Shown one piece after another: positions 20,946-32,600 of a stretch of DNA of 64,000 nucleotides. Origin of the DNA: Ancistrus triradiatus (lineage: Eukaryota; Chordata; Actinopteri; Siluriformes; Loricariidae); NCBI GenBank assembly GCA_025084515.1, contig JAJAGP010000211.1, positions 526,380-590,379 on the forward strand, given 5' to 3'. Numbering within the stretch: position 1 is the stretch's first letter; every line of letters starts with the position of its first letter. The notes beneath the pieces are model-generated. The model was not told the origin of the DNA and searched no databases. It saw only the letters and a list, made by a program, of their open reading frames with translations. The position numbers and the translations under genes are program-made.

Positions 20946-21022
20946 GTCTTAAGACGTCTTGACAGGCTTAGATAAGATGTCTTGAGACAATTTGTTATAC
21001 CAAGACGTCTCAAGACATCTTA
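20946..21022. repeat. Nested palindromes with a 16-bp perfect stem
   Basis: GTCTTAAGAC and AAGACGTCTT are overlapping perfect palindromes. TAAGATGTCTTGAGAC (20973-20988) pairs perfectly with 21007-21022 across an 18-base loop. Confidence 0.8.
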
Positions 21023-21293
21023 AGGCTGAATGAATGAAGACATCTTTCTATCTTGAGACATGAAAGTAAATGTCTAAACACCACTGGGCATTTATGCGGT
21101 ATTTGAAAGCCAAACATGGACTATTGTGAAATCATCTTGGGATATCATCAGATTTTGCACAACTTGGAGGCAAGCATGAGCGCATGCTGTCATTAAAGCA
21201 AAAGTGGGAACATACCAAATACAAATTAAAACCTGAATTTATCAAATGATTTTTTTCAAAGATTCAACATTTTTACTTAAATTGTCATGCTGA

Positions 21294-21315
21294 CATATAT
21301 ATATATATATATATA
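21294..21315. repeat. (TA)n microsatellite
   Basis: An AT dinucleotide run of about 22 bases, abutting the left end of the next Tc1 copy. It may have replaced that element's terminal bases. Confidence 0.9.
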
Positions 21316-21316
21316 A

Positions 21317-22296
21317 AAGTATTTAGTAAGCCACTGATTTTGCAAGTTCTCCTACTTAGAAAGATTAGAGACAAAATGAGAAAAAAAAATCCAGGAAATC
21401 ACATTGTAGGATTTTTAAAGAATTTTATTGTAAATAATGGTGGAAAATAAGTATTTGGTCACTAACAAAAGTTCAACAGATCTCCGCTAGAGCAGTGATG
21501 TTTTGGGGCAACACGAACTTCAACTCCCTCCACAAATTTTCTATGGGGTTGAGGTCTAGAGACTGGCTAGGCCACTACAGGACCTTGAAATGCTTTTTAC
21601 AGAGTCACTCCTTTGTTGCCGAGCGGTGTGTTTGGGATCATTGTCATGCTGGAAGACCCAGCCACGTTCCATCTTCAATGCTGTCACTGATGGAAGGAGG
21701 TTTTGGCTTAAAATCTCACGATACATGGCCCCGTTCATTCTTCCCTTAACACGGATCAGTCATCCTGTTCCATCTGCAGAAAAACTGCCCCAAAGCAGGA
21801 GGTTTTCACCCCCATGCTTCACAGTAGGTATGGTGTTCTTGGGATGCAACTCAGCATTCTTCTTCCTCCAGTTGAGTTTTTACCAAAAAGTTCTATTTTG
21901 GTTTCATCTGACCACATGATATTCTCCCAATCCTCTTCTGGATCATCCATATGCTCTTCTGGCAAACTTCAGATGGGCCTGGACATGTACTGGTTTAAGC
22001 AGGGGGGCACGCCTGGCACTGCAGGATCTGAGTCCCTCTCGGCGCGTGTGTGTTACTGATGGTAGCCTTTGTTATTTTGGAAATCTTGCTTGTTTGTGGG
22101 TGACCAAATACTTATTTTCCACTATGATTTACAATTAAATTCTTTAAAAATCCTACAATGTGATTTCCTGGATTTTTTTCTAATTTTGTCTCTCATAGTT
22201 GAAGTGTACCTATGATGAAAATTACAGACCTCTCTCCTCTTTCTGAGTAGAACTTGCGCAATCCGTGGCTGAATAAATACTTTTTTTGCCTCACTG
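21317..22296 (-). mobile_element. Tc1 transposon, N-terminal half deleted (copy F)
   Basis: Same family as 6943-8494, reversed. Both long inverted repeats are present. The transposase portion keeps the catalytic part (minus strand 21556-21738 includes AMYREILSQNLLPSV and FQHDNDPKH) but lacks the helix-turn-helix half. Frames are broken. Confidence 0.88.
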
Positions 22297-22309
22297 TGTA
22301 TATATGGTG

Positions 22310-24570
22310 GTCTGGAGATTATCCTGGAGAACATAGGTGGCAGGCATTAGACCAGACAATCACATGGCCTAAATAAAATAATGATAGTCATAACTCAATT
22401 CTATTTTGTCTCACTGAGAGAGAGTTGCAGTTCAATTTCGTTGTGCAAGTGTACAAGTAGAATGTGCAATGACAAAGTTCATTCATTCATTCATTCATTC
22501 ATTCATTTGTACAGTAACTCTCAGCTCCCTATGTAGTGAACTACTGTATATGCAGCCTAAAATAATGGTTTACATATTAATTAGTGCAGGTCATATCAAA
22601 CAGGAAGCCATTTCAGCTTAAACACTAAAATGACATAATGAGTCGTTCTTTTTAATTTTATTTGTCTGAAAAGTCCAAACCAAAAAGTCTGCCAGAACCT
22701 GTTGAAAGCTACACTTAACCTGGTGTTGGTGCCATTTTTGGGAATCTAAAAAATACAAAAAGCCTTTTATTGTCTTAAAAGTCAGGAGCATGAGAGAGGA
22801 CAGAAAATGGAGGACAGGATATGGCTTTACCCCATCTTTAGTAAGAAAAAATATAAATCCATGTTGCCAAGTGCTGGCTAACTCAGCATATATAATTTTC
22901 TTTGAACAGCTTGGTATTGCAAATGAACAAACCACTCTCTGTCTCAGTTTCCTTCTGCAATTCCTGAGCTGCATATTAAAAAATGATGGAGGATATTTAT
23001 AGATACCATTATTTATATTACTGTTCTGACATGCATTCTAGCACCTCCAATTACTAACATCGTTCACCTCGCTGTTGTTAGTTCAAGCTCCAGCTCCTCA
23101 TCATTGACAAATTAGGCACTGATTAATTTATTACATTAGGATCTGAATAACTGTAAGCAATTAATATAAACTTGTAAAATTTGCATCTGCCAAAACTTAA
23201 CATTTCAGCTGTTGTAAATTAAGAAATTGTAAATCAGTCTTTAACTCAACAACCCCTTTATGTGTTTAAAGTAGTCTCAGTATAGCATAACATCACACAA
23301 GCAAAGACAACCATAGATGACTTATTATCACAGCCAACATTTGATCATTTTATTGAATTCTGTCAGCAGTTTCATTTTTTTTTCAAGGAAGACACTGATT
23401 TTCCTTTTGTTGTTACACTTTTATTGGCAAGACATCAAACAAAAAAGATGGGAAATGATTCATTTTAGTTTCATTCATTATATAACTTTATGGGAAGTGC
23501 AGGAAAGCCTGTGCAGTGCAGGATGTGTGTAACCGGTGTAGTCTTTAGGCCAGTTGGTTCTGCAAGGTGCAGTAGTCCATTGGGCGGTGGTAAATGATGG
23601 TAATTGATGTGAGGTAAATGTTTTTGAACGGCACACTCTCGTTGAGTGTGGTAGGGTGTGACCCTGGTGTTATGAAGAAGCCGTACCCACTCATTACAGC
23701 GGCCTGATTCACAACACCAGCTGACTCGCCCCACCATACAGCTCCTTCTGTCCCCTTTTTCTGTCTCGTCTCTGTCCTCATGTAAACAGCAGCTACTCAC
23801 CTATTCAACAGAATCAGAAGAAATCATTGTAAATGAATATCACTTCATTATAAAAAAATGTTTAGATTGAACATGAACCTGATGGTGACAATGAATGAAA
23901 AAACTAAAAAGAATTACACTTTGCTTTATTATTTATGTTACAGTACAGCTGGAAGGTAACTAGCTAGAAGGTCCACTGCACTGGTGATTGCTACACAGGA
24001 CATATGAGCTTCATTGGCAGTGAATGGAGTGTGGGCAGGTGTTTTTTCCACAGAAGAAAACATCTCAGAATTTACTGGATAGTCACTTATTGTTTACCAT
24101 GCATAGACACACAGCTTCTCTTTATGATGACTGGTTGACCTCTCATAAGAGTAGAAGAGGAATCAGAAACTTGAATAACTTCACAAACTTAAACAAATAC
24201 ATGCCACTTAGAACTTACAATTTATTTACAAGGTTTACAATTTACATACATAAAACAGCAAGTTATGGAAAACAAATTTGCACTAGACAACGCAACTAAC
24301 AGCCACTCCACTGGTGAAATACAGGAAGCGTCAAGGGCATTGCCGTGCATGTGAATATTTGAGTGTACTCGTTCACATTATCTTCAGAATGAATTCATAT
24401 TAGGTCATTCCAATGTGCACTCCCAGAGGCTGTCTCCTAGATGACCAATTTAGGCATGCTAGCAGTTGATTGGCTGAAAATGTCACCATTAATTGGTTTG
24501 TATGTAGGAAATAGACTACAGAAGGAGAGCATGCTGATGAGGGAAGGTGGATCTTCATGGTTAATAATGA
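22310..24570. other. Mostly unique sequence with a LINE-type tail
   Basis: 22430-22506 is a repeat tail (CAATTTCGTTGTGCAAGTG ... GCAATGACAAAGTTC) followed by (ATTC)n, the usual end of a LINE or SINE insertion. 23545-23781 is an orphan open frame. I recognise nothing else. Confidence 0.45.
23545..23781 (-). CDS. Orphan open reading frame, function unknown
   Basis: I do not recognise this 78-residue frame. Its composition looks protein-like rather than repeat-derived: a basic start (MRTETRQKKGTEGAVWWGE), then GVVNQAAVMSGYGFFITPGS and a hydrophobic/beta-like NIYLTSITIIYHRP, ending in TAA. Upstream on the same strand a pyrimidine-rich tract ends GTTGAATAG|GTGAG, which could be a splice acceptor. 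It could be a terminal exon, a gene relic or chance. No neighbouring exon was found. Confidence 0.2.
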   Translation of the reverse strand: MRTETRQKKGTEGAVWWGESAGVVNQAAVMSGYGFFITPGSHPTTLNESVPFKNIYLTSITIIYHRPMDYCTLQNQLA

Positions 24571-24574
24571 ATTA

Positions 24575-24952
24575 TAGTGGAGGTGACAGAACTTAAGATG
24601 TTGAGGTTCTCTTTAGGAGTGTCTAGGGTGGACAGGATTAGGAATGAGATCATAAGAGGGTCAGCACAGGTTGGAAAATTGGGAGACAAAATTCGAGAGG
24701 GAAGACTGAGATGGTTTGGACATGTGCAGAGGAGGGATAGTGGATATATTGGTAGGAGGATGTTGGGGATGGAGCTGCCGGGCAAGAGACGGAGACGAAG
24801 ACCAAAGAGGAGTTATTTGGTTGTGGTAAATGAAGACATGCAGGGAGTTGGGGTGAGAGTAGAGGACGTGGAGGACAGGGTGAGGTGGAAACGTTTAACT
24901 CGCTGTGGTGACCCCTGATAAAGGGAGAAACCGAAAGAAGAAGAAGAAGAAG
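24575..24952 (+). mobile_element. 5'-truncated RTE-type LINE, 3' end
   Basis: The open frame 24577-24918 encodes the typical C-terminus of an RTE-clade reverse transcriptase: DRIRNEIIRGSAQVGKLGDK, REGRLRWFGHVQRRD, GKRRRRRPKR. It is followed by a short 3' UTR ending in (GAA)n, the usual RTE tail. The missing 5' part indicates an incomplete retrotransposition. Confidence 0.85.
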
Positions 24953-24974
24953 TTTGGAATTATAGGGAGGTATC

Positions 24975-25935
24975 AGCATTAAAGTTAGTCTTAGGATATT
25001 CAGCACTGAACCTATTTTCTACCGATGGAATGACAAAAGTGTCCAAGATTTCAGTGTACACCTATGCATTGATCGTTGAGCTAATGATTGCCATCTCTTC
25101 TGCTCGTTTACTTGACATTCAACCTCATATCATAAATGAGTGAGGAAACGGGATTGTTTTCTTTAAGCAGCCATCTTTATGTGTTTTGTTACAATGGCAC
25201 CAGTATCGTATAAAAAAGTTCTAATATCATTTCCCTGGCCAATGTAGATTCGTGATTCATTGCTGAATATCACTTATGTCAATCATACACTTATTAACAC
25301 TTATTAATGCATGTTAACATCTCTTTAGCCCACTATAATCTTGTTTTTCTGTTTAGGTGTTGGTGCTGTTTGCATTGGCTTTTCTGTATGTAAATCCCCA
25401 TTTCATTCAGCCAATTTCTTGCAGTTCTGTCACAAACATTGATATTGACTGTTTCCACCAGTTTGTTGTTTCAATTGTTTCTCTTTTCAAGGCATAGTTT
25501 AGACACAGCTGACTGAGAACAATCAGCATCTCTTGCCACACTTCTTCTTAAAGGAGCTTTATAATCCTTTCCATAGTTTCAGCTGGCTCAGCTCTGATGT
25601 TGGGGCCAATGTTTCTTTCAATTATAAAGTCCAACAGCTTTTTAAGGTCTGTGAGCACTTCCTTTTAACCGCACACTAATTTGCATTTGTAGGCTTGTGC
25701 CAATATTAATTTTAGTAATGCAAATTACGAGATGATTCCATCATTTTTCCTTAACATTGGGTGATCCCATAATTTTCCTCTACTTGAGTTAGAAAACTTT
25801 ATGCCATTAATAAAAATAAGTTAATGTAATTTATGCGAGGTATACTTCCTGAATATAGAATGTTTAGCTATTAAAATAGCTGGGTGAACATCCTTTAAGT
25901 GTGGTGATTCCATACTTTTTCTCAGAGGTTGTATT
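24975..25935 (-). mobile_element. Heavily decayed mariner/Tc1-like element
   Basis: The right end GTGATTCCATACTTTTTCTCAGAGG and internal pieces (TTGCCACACTTCTTCTTAAAGG, GCCAATTTCTTGCAGTTCTG) match the pattern of old fish mariner-like elements read on the minus strand. No open frame remains and the left end is not certain. Confidence 0.45.
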
Positions 25936-26837
25936 TGGTCATGAGTTTATTTTGAAAAGATCTTAAACCAGAACACGTTGGTTTCATGAAATCTTATTCA
26001 CTCAGTATTTAAATTGCCCTAGAAATAAATGGAACCCCAAGTTTATTAATATGTTTGATGTATCTTATTTATCAAAATATGCTATTATTACACATAGAAA
26101 ACTTGGAAATCGAGTAAAAACGTTGTAGGACAGGTTGAAGGGGAAGCAACTGGACATTCAGGGCTTCAGGTGAGGTCTTAAAATGATACTGTGAGTAAAC
26201 ATATGGTATAATGGATGAATTGTAAATGATCAACTTGGCATTTACAGTACTGTAACCAAAGTCTACCTATTTTGATGTTAACTTAGTTTTAGGTTATTAA
26301 TAAAGAATGCAAAATAATAACTTGCTACTGTTGATACAGACCAGGCTAAGTTTTGCTTTCAATTTTAGGAACGAGTCATGATCTAGAAGAATGTCAGTGT
26401 AGCAGAGTGATCACATTTTGTAGTGTATACATTTGTCTTGGAAGTCGGGGGTTAAGGGGCGGTTGCTGTGCCCTGACCAATACTGTGACTAAGCCTATAC
26501 CATTGGGAATTGTACTGCTATGGCTGACCAGTAAAATGAAGTGATCATACTGCATGTAAACATATTTTCTTCAACTACTAAAACTTCTAAACAGGAGAAA
26601 GACATTTTCAATCATTTCTCAAACACCATGAATGACTGGACATAACTGGGAGCAGTGGCAGTGATCCAGGGTGGTGTGGCAGTGCAGCATCTCTATCACA
26701 GAAAGAAAGATGACTGAGGTCAGACTAATGATCCTGCACAGCAGACTGCATTAACTCACACTTCAGCAATAACCTCAGTAACCACCACAGAAAGGTTGAT
26801 TCACTATTGTACTCATTCATTTATTCACATTCTTGTC
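25936..26837. other. Unique sequence, nothing recognised
   Basis: AT-rich. Small open frames here show no family motif. Confidence 0.4.
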
Positions 26838-27060
26838 TGTTTAATCCTTGTCAGGGTCACAGGAGAGCCGGTGCCTAGCCGGAGGCATAGGGCGCAAGGC
26901 AGGAACAATCCTAGACACGGTGTCAATCCATCATAGGGCACATATACTCACACACTAGGGCCACTTTAGCGTAATCAATTAACCTAAAGCATGTCTTTGG
27001 ACTGTAGGAGGATACTGTAGAACCCAGAGAAAACCCGCACCGACATGAAAAGGACATGCC
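26838..27060 (-). repeat. Fish interspersed repeat, 3' module
   Basis: On the minus strand it reads ACAGTCCAAAGACATGC ... CCTATGATGGATTGACACC ... CTAGGCACCGGCTCTCC, the 3' portion of the repeat type whose head is at 17365-17583. Related relics are at 770-960, 2815-2960 and 48600-48720. Confidence 0.6.
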
Positions 27061-27062
27061 AG

Positions 27063-27600
27063 TACTGTACTCATTGTCCATTTTATACATTCCACTGGCC
27101 ATATAGATGCACTTTGTAATCTTACAATTGCAGACTGTAGTCCATCTGTTTCTCCACATATTTTGTTAGTTCCCTTTACTCTGTTCTTTAATGGTCAGGA
27201 CCCCCACAGATCAGGTACTATTTGGGTGGTGGATCATTCTCAGTACTGCAGTGACACCAATGTGGTTGTGGTGGTGTGTTGGTGTGTGTTTTGCTGGCAT
27301 GAATGGATCAGACACAGCAGTGCTGCTGGTGTTCACTCACTGTGCTGTCAATTAGACACATCTACATCTAGCTCCACCTTGTAGATGTAAGGTCGCCAAT
27401 TTTATAACATACCAGGTTCCTTGGGGGTTCTGACAATTAGAGAGCAGAGTAAAGGGGACTAACAAAATTAAAGGGGGATATGTATGTAAAGAAATAGATT
27501 TACTATAATCTGAAATATAGAGTGCTTCTACTGTATATTGTAGGCAGAACTGATAAAACTGGACAATGAATGCAGAAACAAGGACGTTTATCTGATATAG
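27063..27600. mobile_element. Compact foldback DNA element
   Basis: The left arm (27063-27250: CATTGTCCATTTTATACATT, TGGTCAGGACCCCCACAGATC) is repeated inverted at 27410-27600 (GGGGGTTCTGACAATTAGAG, CTGATAAAACTGGACAATGA). Same family as 58355-59158, with a shorter centre. Confidence 0.75.
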
Positions 27601-28087
27601 TGACATTTCATCTGTGATTTTTCAGCAATCATATTAGGAAATTCAAAGAAAAATAACTGATCTACAATCTACACTCTTGGAACTTCTTAACCACATGGAA
27701 TGAATGTTATGTTTTAAACATCATACATACATACAAACTTCATACACACTTCATACATAACCTGGTCCCTCCTCCCACATTTTCAGAAGCACTTTCAATA
27801 CACACAGCTAATGAAGGACCTCTGTTCAAAACGTCCTGTTCCTCTGCAGTTACCTACCTGGAATCCTTTTTTGGATATACAGTGGGGCAAAAAAGTATTT
27901 AGTCAGCCACTGATTGTGCAAGTTCTCCTACTTAGAAAGATGACAGAGGTCATCTTTCTTTGGGGTTGTTTTTCTAAGCAGAAAAACAGCCCAAAGCATG
28001 ATGTTTCCACCCCCATGCTTCACAGTAGGTATGGTGCAACTCAGCATTCTTCTTCCTCCAAACACTCCAAGTTTTTATCAGAAAGTT

Positions 28088-28558
28088 CTATTTTGGTTTC
28101 ATCTGACCACATGATATTCTCCCAATCCTCTTCTGGATCATCCATATGCTCTCTGGAAACTTCAGATGGGCCTGGACATGTACTGGCTTAAGCAGGGGGA
28201 CACACCTGGCACTGCAGGATCTGATTCCCTTTCGGCGTAGTGTGTTACTGATGGTGGCCTTTGTTACTTTGGTCCCAGCTTTCTGCAGGTCATTCATCAG
28301 GTTCTTCCGTGTAGTTCTGGGATTGTTGCTTACCGTTCCTATGAACATTTTGATCCCACGGGATGAGATCTTGCGTGGGGCCCCAGATCGAGGGAGATTA
28401 TCAATGGTCTTGTATGTCTTCCATTTTCTTACAGTTGCTCCCACAGTTGAGTTATTCACACCAACCTGCTTTCCTATTGTAGATTCTCTCTTCCCAACCT
28501 GGTGCAGGTCTGCAATTTTCTTCCTGGTGTCCTTCGACATCTCTTTGGTCTTGACCAT
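28088..28558 (-). pseudogene. Tc1 transposase N-terminal part, open for 156 codons
   Basis: It starts at the family's ATG (MVKTKEMSKDTRKKI). It keeps both helix-turn-helix segments (STIGKQVGVNNSTVGATVRKW and RTTRKNLMNDLQKAGTKVT) without a stop. After residue 150 the catalytic domain is mostly deleted (FGKN to WGCFS region fused at 27950-28085). It could still encode a DNA-binding fragment but not an active enzyme. Confidence 0.85.
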
Positions 28559-28862
28559 GGTGAGTTTGGAGTCTGACTGTTTGAGGCTGTGGACAGGTGT
28601 CTTTCATACAGATAACGAGGTCAAATAGGTGCCATTAATACATGTAATGAGTGTAGGACAGAAGAGCTTCTTAAAGAAGAAGTTACAGGTCTGTGAGAGC
28701 CAGAAATCTTGCTTGTTACTTATTTTCCACCATGATTTACAATGAAATTCTTTAAAAATTCTACAATGTGATTTCCTAGATTTTTTTCCCTCATTTTGTC
28801 TCTCATAGTTGAAGTGTACCTATGATGGAAATTACAGACCTCTTTCATCTTTCTAAGTAGGA

Positions 28863-29130
28863 GGCTGTTACGGCTGGCCATGTTTAAAACAAATGACGAA
28901 CTCTAAAAATTGAAAAATAAGGGTTCGGGACTCAAATGCAGTTAGCTCCAGGTGGTAGGGGTGAACTGAAATAAAATAAATAAATAAAACAATAATTAAC
29001 AAAATACAAATAAATAAATAACAAAGAAAAACTGAGCTTCTGTGTGTAAGGGAAAGATCAGCTAATCTGCTCACACACACAGAAGCTCAGGACCGCGCTA
29101 CTGAGAGAGAGTGGAGGGCGGGGGGAGAAT

Positions 29131-29179
<49 letters not shown>

Positions 29180-29703
29180 GCGGAGTCGTACGTGTGCACA
29201 GCTCGTGTACGGCGCTGAACGAATCTGCGTCGTGAGCGCAGGCGCAGAATGGCTCGTACTGTCGGGCGGCGAGAGGGGGAAACAGCCGCGAGGGATGGCT
29301 GACAAAAGCAAAGTGCAAAAGCTTACCCTACGCTGAGTCTACTTCCCTAGACAAGGTTACGTCACGCCTCTCTGCGCTACGGGAACTGAGCCCCTTTGCG
29401 GACCCAGTTCGTCCTCTCTCTTTAACAAAATAATAAAACAAAACGAAAGCGCGGGGGCTCTGTAACAGAGTGGGAGACGGGTGAGGTCTCCAGATACACG
29501 CAGCGAAATGGCGATCGCAACTTTCAAGCCGTAGCAGCGATCGGAGGCATGCGCGGCATGGAGGTTGAAATGGTGCAACACCTGCTAACTGACTGGCCGA
29601 GTGCTCTTAAATAGCCAGAAAACAGTAGGTGTTGTGAATTAGCCGCAATCGGGAAGCTTTACAGACAGGCAATGCGATTGCGGTGGCTACCAGAGATCCC
29701 ATG
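28863..29703. mobile_element. Unidentified insertion inside Tc1 copy G
   Basis: It separates two adjacent parts of the Tc1 end. It starts GCTGTTACGGCTGGCC and ends GAGATCCCATGGG. It is GC-richer than its surroundings over 29090-29560 and contains a 48-base G run. No terminal inverted repeat, clear target duplication or coding frame was found, so the class is unknown. Confidence 0.5.
29131..29178 (+). repeat. 48-base G homopolymer
   Basis: Uninterrupted G from 29131 to 29178, preceded by GGGCGGGGGGAGAAT. Strong quadruplex potential. Its exact length is unreliable in any assembly. Confidence 0.95.
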
Positions 29704-29744
29704 GGAACTTGCACAATCAGTTGCTGACTACATACTTTTATCTA

Positions 29745-29745
29745 G

Positions 29746-29798
<53 letters not shown>
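29745..29798. repeat. (TA)n(TG)n compound microsatellite
   Basis: About 16 bases of TA followed by about 37 of TG, directly at the truncated end of Tc1 copy G. Confidence 0.95.
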
Positions 29799-29799
<1 letters not shown>

Positions 29800-31509
29800 T
29801 GATCTAAAATTACAATTACTAAAGTTATCAAACTTACTGTGGCTACATTCATTCTCAATACAATACATTCTCTAGGGGTGCCTCATCACTTATAACATTG
29901 TTTCATCATACAAATTCATTTTTGTAATTTTTACAGACAATTTAAAAGTATACTTGCTATTATTTTATATTTGTGACATCACTGGAATGGCAAACCATTC
30001 TGTGTAAGGTATGATTTATTGTTGTAAGACAGGTAGCTGTCTCTTATTTATCTCCATACTGTGTATCTATCTGCATAGTCTTTCACATGTCAGACATCAT
30101 ATAGGCAAAAATGCAGTTTAATTTTCTCCTAATTATATCTTAATAACAAAAGCTAGTTCAACTAATACATCAAACCCTTTCACCAGCCAGCTCCTACATC
30201 CTGTGATCCATTGCTTCTTAATCTCATTTCATTAGCTACCTTGCCCTTCACAGTTACACAACTGTGACACATAATGAATCCCACATAAGGGCTTTTGCAG
30301 CGAGCACTTCTTTATAGTTTCAGTTGAAGGGCGCGAGAGGTGAGCAGGGGGTCTTGGATGTCTGCCTGTGTCCTTCAAATATAGTCTGTACTGTACTGTG
30401 CCAAAGCCACAATGAAAATGCACAAGCACCTGTGTCGTGGGGTTTTACAAGGCATGCCAGCATCTGAGGTGCAGGCTTTGTATTGTGTGCCTGTATCTGT
30501 AGTGTGCCAACTGTGTTCCAAGGGAGAGATGTGTAAAAAATAGAATCCTGTGTTTGTAGGCTTGGTTTCTTTTTACTTCTCTATATTACTAGCTTCCTTC
30601 AGCATAATCTATCACCATAGATAGGAGGTTTAATTTTCACAAGTCATTGAGGATGAGCAGTTTCAGTGAATGGCTATTATTAGACCCTTGTAGTGCGCCG
30701 CAAATCTTAACCCAGTCGTCTGGTGAGCCTTTTTTTATTCTAATGTGAAAATCTCTGCTGCTTGTGCATGCAGCTGACTGACTGGGGTCATGGCCAGCTT
30801 CCTGGTGAAACACCAGCTGCCTCCTCTGACAGTTTGTCTGATAGAGCCACATCCCTTTTATTCATCTTTTCCTCAGTGTGCATGTCCTTATTTTCTAACA
30901 GATATACTAAAGGAGATATATCTGGGTTAAAAAGCATGCCCTTGTTGGTGGATCCTTACAACTGGACATGACTACAGTGTAGTCATTATAGACGGCGGTA
31001 TCTCTGCAAAGTTTATTAAAGTAGACCATGTACGTGGGTCTATGGTGTCAACTTATTAAAATTCTGAATTAGTCTTTTTAGGAATAAAGTTCTTCTCTGC
31101 TGACTGTATAAAATTAGAACATGGTTATTAACAGCAGGGTTTATAGAAGAATCACACATTTGGCAGTTTCTGCAAAATGTAAAAAAAGAATAAGCAATGT
31201 TACTATGCCAGATGGCGGGGAGATATTCAACATGGACTTCTTTTGTCCGGTGTGATCTGCTGGGTGAAGCATTGGGGGAATAACATCTGCATTGCTGCAA
31301 TATGGTCAGAAATGTAGCAGTGAAATATGTCCACAACCTGATGACTGTTGGTAAATTAGGGAGAAACAATTCCAATTATATACACAATTCTGTAGCACTA
31401 AAATTCCCTTATCTAAATCCCTGCAGTGGAAAATCTAGGATATGAGTTATGGTATGAATATATGAACATAAATGTATATTACCATTTCAATAATTATATA
31501 TTTTTTAGT
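29799..31509. other. Unique sequence, nothing recognised
   Basis: No repeat family and no exon that I can support. Open frames at 30637-30852 and 31040-31375 (minus) have no family motif. Confidence 0.4.
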
Positions 31510-31650
31510 TTTTTACCCTGTTTCACCCCTGGTTGAGGGTCATGGGGTGGGGCAAATGGGGGGGCTGCAGTCAGACACTTGAAAGGGACGGGACACCAGT
31601 CCCATCACAGGGCCTGGAAGGAGTCACTGTTTGCAGTTGACACTCCCTCT
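31510..31650 (+). repeat. Degraded interspersed repeat
   Basis: TTTCACCCCTGG ... GGACACCAGTCCCATCACAGG resembles the 'dimension of the cluster' module of common fish repeats (also at 48660-48700), strongly decayed. Confidence 0.35.
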
Positions 31651-31659
31651 GTGCATATT

Positions 31660-32015
31660 TATGGTAAGGCTTCTTTGTGCACGGTAATAGTTTTTAAGTG
31701 GCATTTGTAAATGTAACTCTGTTATTACAGTGCTTTGGTTTTCCAAGTTAATCATGTGGTGTTAATCATCTATTGATGAAGTGATGGTTCTTGATGCATT
31801 TACCGGTCTGAGGGATCTGAGACCACAAGGGTTCAGTTTATGCATGCTGGCCTTACCCTTTACACACTGCAGTTCCACCCAGATTCTTTTGAATCGTTCA
31901 ACGATATTAAATGTACTAGAGATGCTGAAATATGTCAGTCCTTTCTAATCTTTCTTTGAAGGAACATTGTTGAAAAACATTGCATTAATTTTCTCAGGCA
32001 TTTTTTGTAAAACTG
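31660..32015 (-). mobile_element. Tc1-like element of the copy-A family, fragment (copy C)
   Basis: It follows the order of 1730-2010 in copy A: TTTTTAAGTGGCATTTGTAAATG, GATGAAGTGATGGTTCTTGATGC, CCTTTCTAATCTTTCTTTG. It is coding-dead. Confidence 0.75.
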
Positions 32016-32600
32016 GCCACTTCGGGAGTTCCCTATGAACTAAACTGTGCCTGTGGTCTTCCATTGCCTCACTATGTTCCTCACTTGTTGAAACTGACAG
32101 CTGAAATCTCGAGAACTTTTTCCCTTTCCCTGTACCATTATGTTGAACAACCTTTGTTTTTCAGGCCAATTTGAGAAGTTTGTTTTGAGGCTCCCATGTT
32201 GCCCGACTTTCAGAGAAGCAATGCAAATCAGGGAAAAACTTCCAACTGGCACCCTAACCTTTCTCATAGTTTGGATTCACTTTTGTATGTGATCAAGGGA
32301 CTACGAATGAGCTTACAAAACACATTGTGGTTCCAAATTAGTGCTAAAGATATTTCCAAGACAAGGGTGCCCAAATTTATTGCAAGCTGCCTAATTTATT
32401 GTTTTGATAATATGCAACACCTTTCTGTAAAACCTATAACTCCTGTCATTTCACTCCCTTCGTCAATATCACGGTGTTCATCTGCCTATATGATATATTT
32501 ACCTTACAAATTGCTTGAGCGGAACAACCAATGATTTATAGAAGAAAAAATCTGAAAATTATCAGGGGTGCCCAAACTTTTTCATACCACTGTAGTTAAT
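32016..32600 (-). mobile_element. Another Tc1-like element, truncated
   Basis: The right end GGGGTGCCCAAACTTTTTCAT ACCACTGTA is a known fish Tc1-like terminus. The minus strand 32040-32267 encodes a helix-turn-helix segment (KSSRDFSCQFQQVRNIVRQW). It separates two copies of the copy-A family. Confidence 0.65.

Larger units (their letters stand above)
27880..29740 (-). mobile_element. Tc1 transposon with deleted catalytic half and split right end (copy G)
   Basis: It begins CAGTGGGGCAAAAAAGTATT after TA (27878-27879). The opposite inverted repeat runs to 28862 (TCTTTCTAAGTAGGAG) and resumes at about 29704 with AACTTGCACAATCAGTTGCTG, so a foreign 840-bp block interrupts it. The last terminal bases are replaced by a (TA)n(TG)n microsatellite. 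Confidence 0.88.

Noticed and set aside
24577..24918. Arg-rich host protein
   Set aside because: The sequence and the GAA tail match the 3' end of an RTE-type LINE.
29058..29318. Proline-rich open frames on the minus strand
   Set aside because: The proline run is the translation of the 48-G tract.
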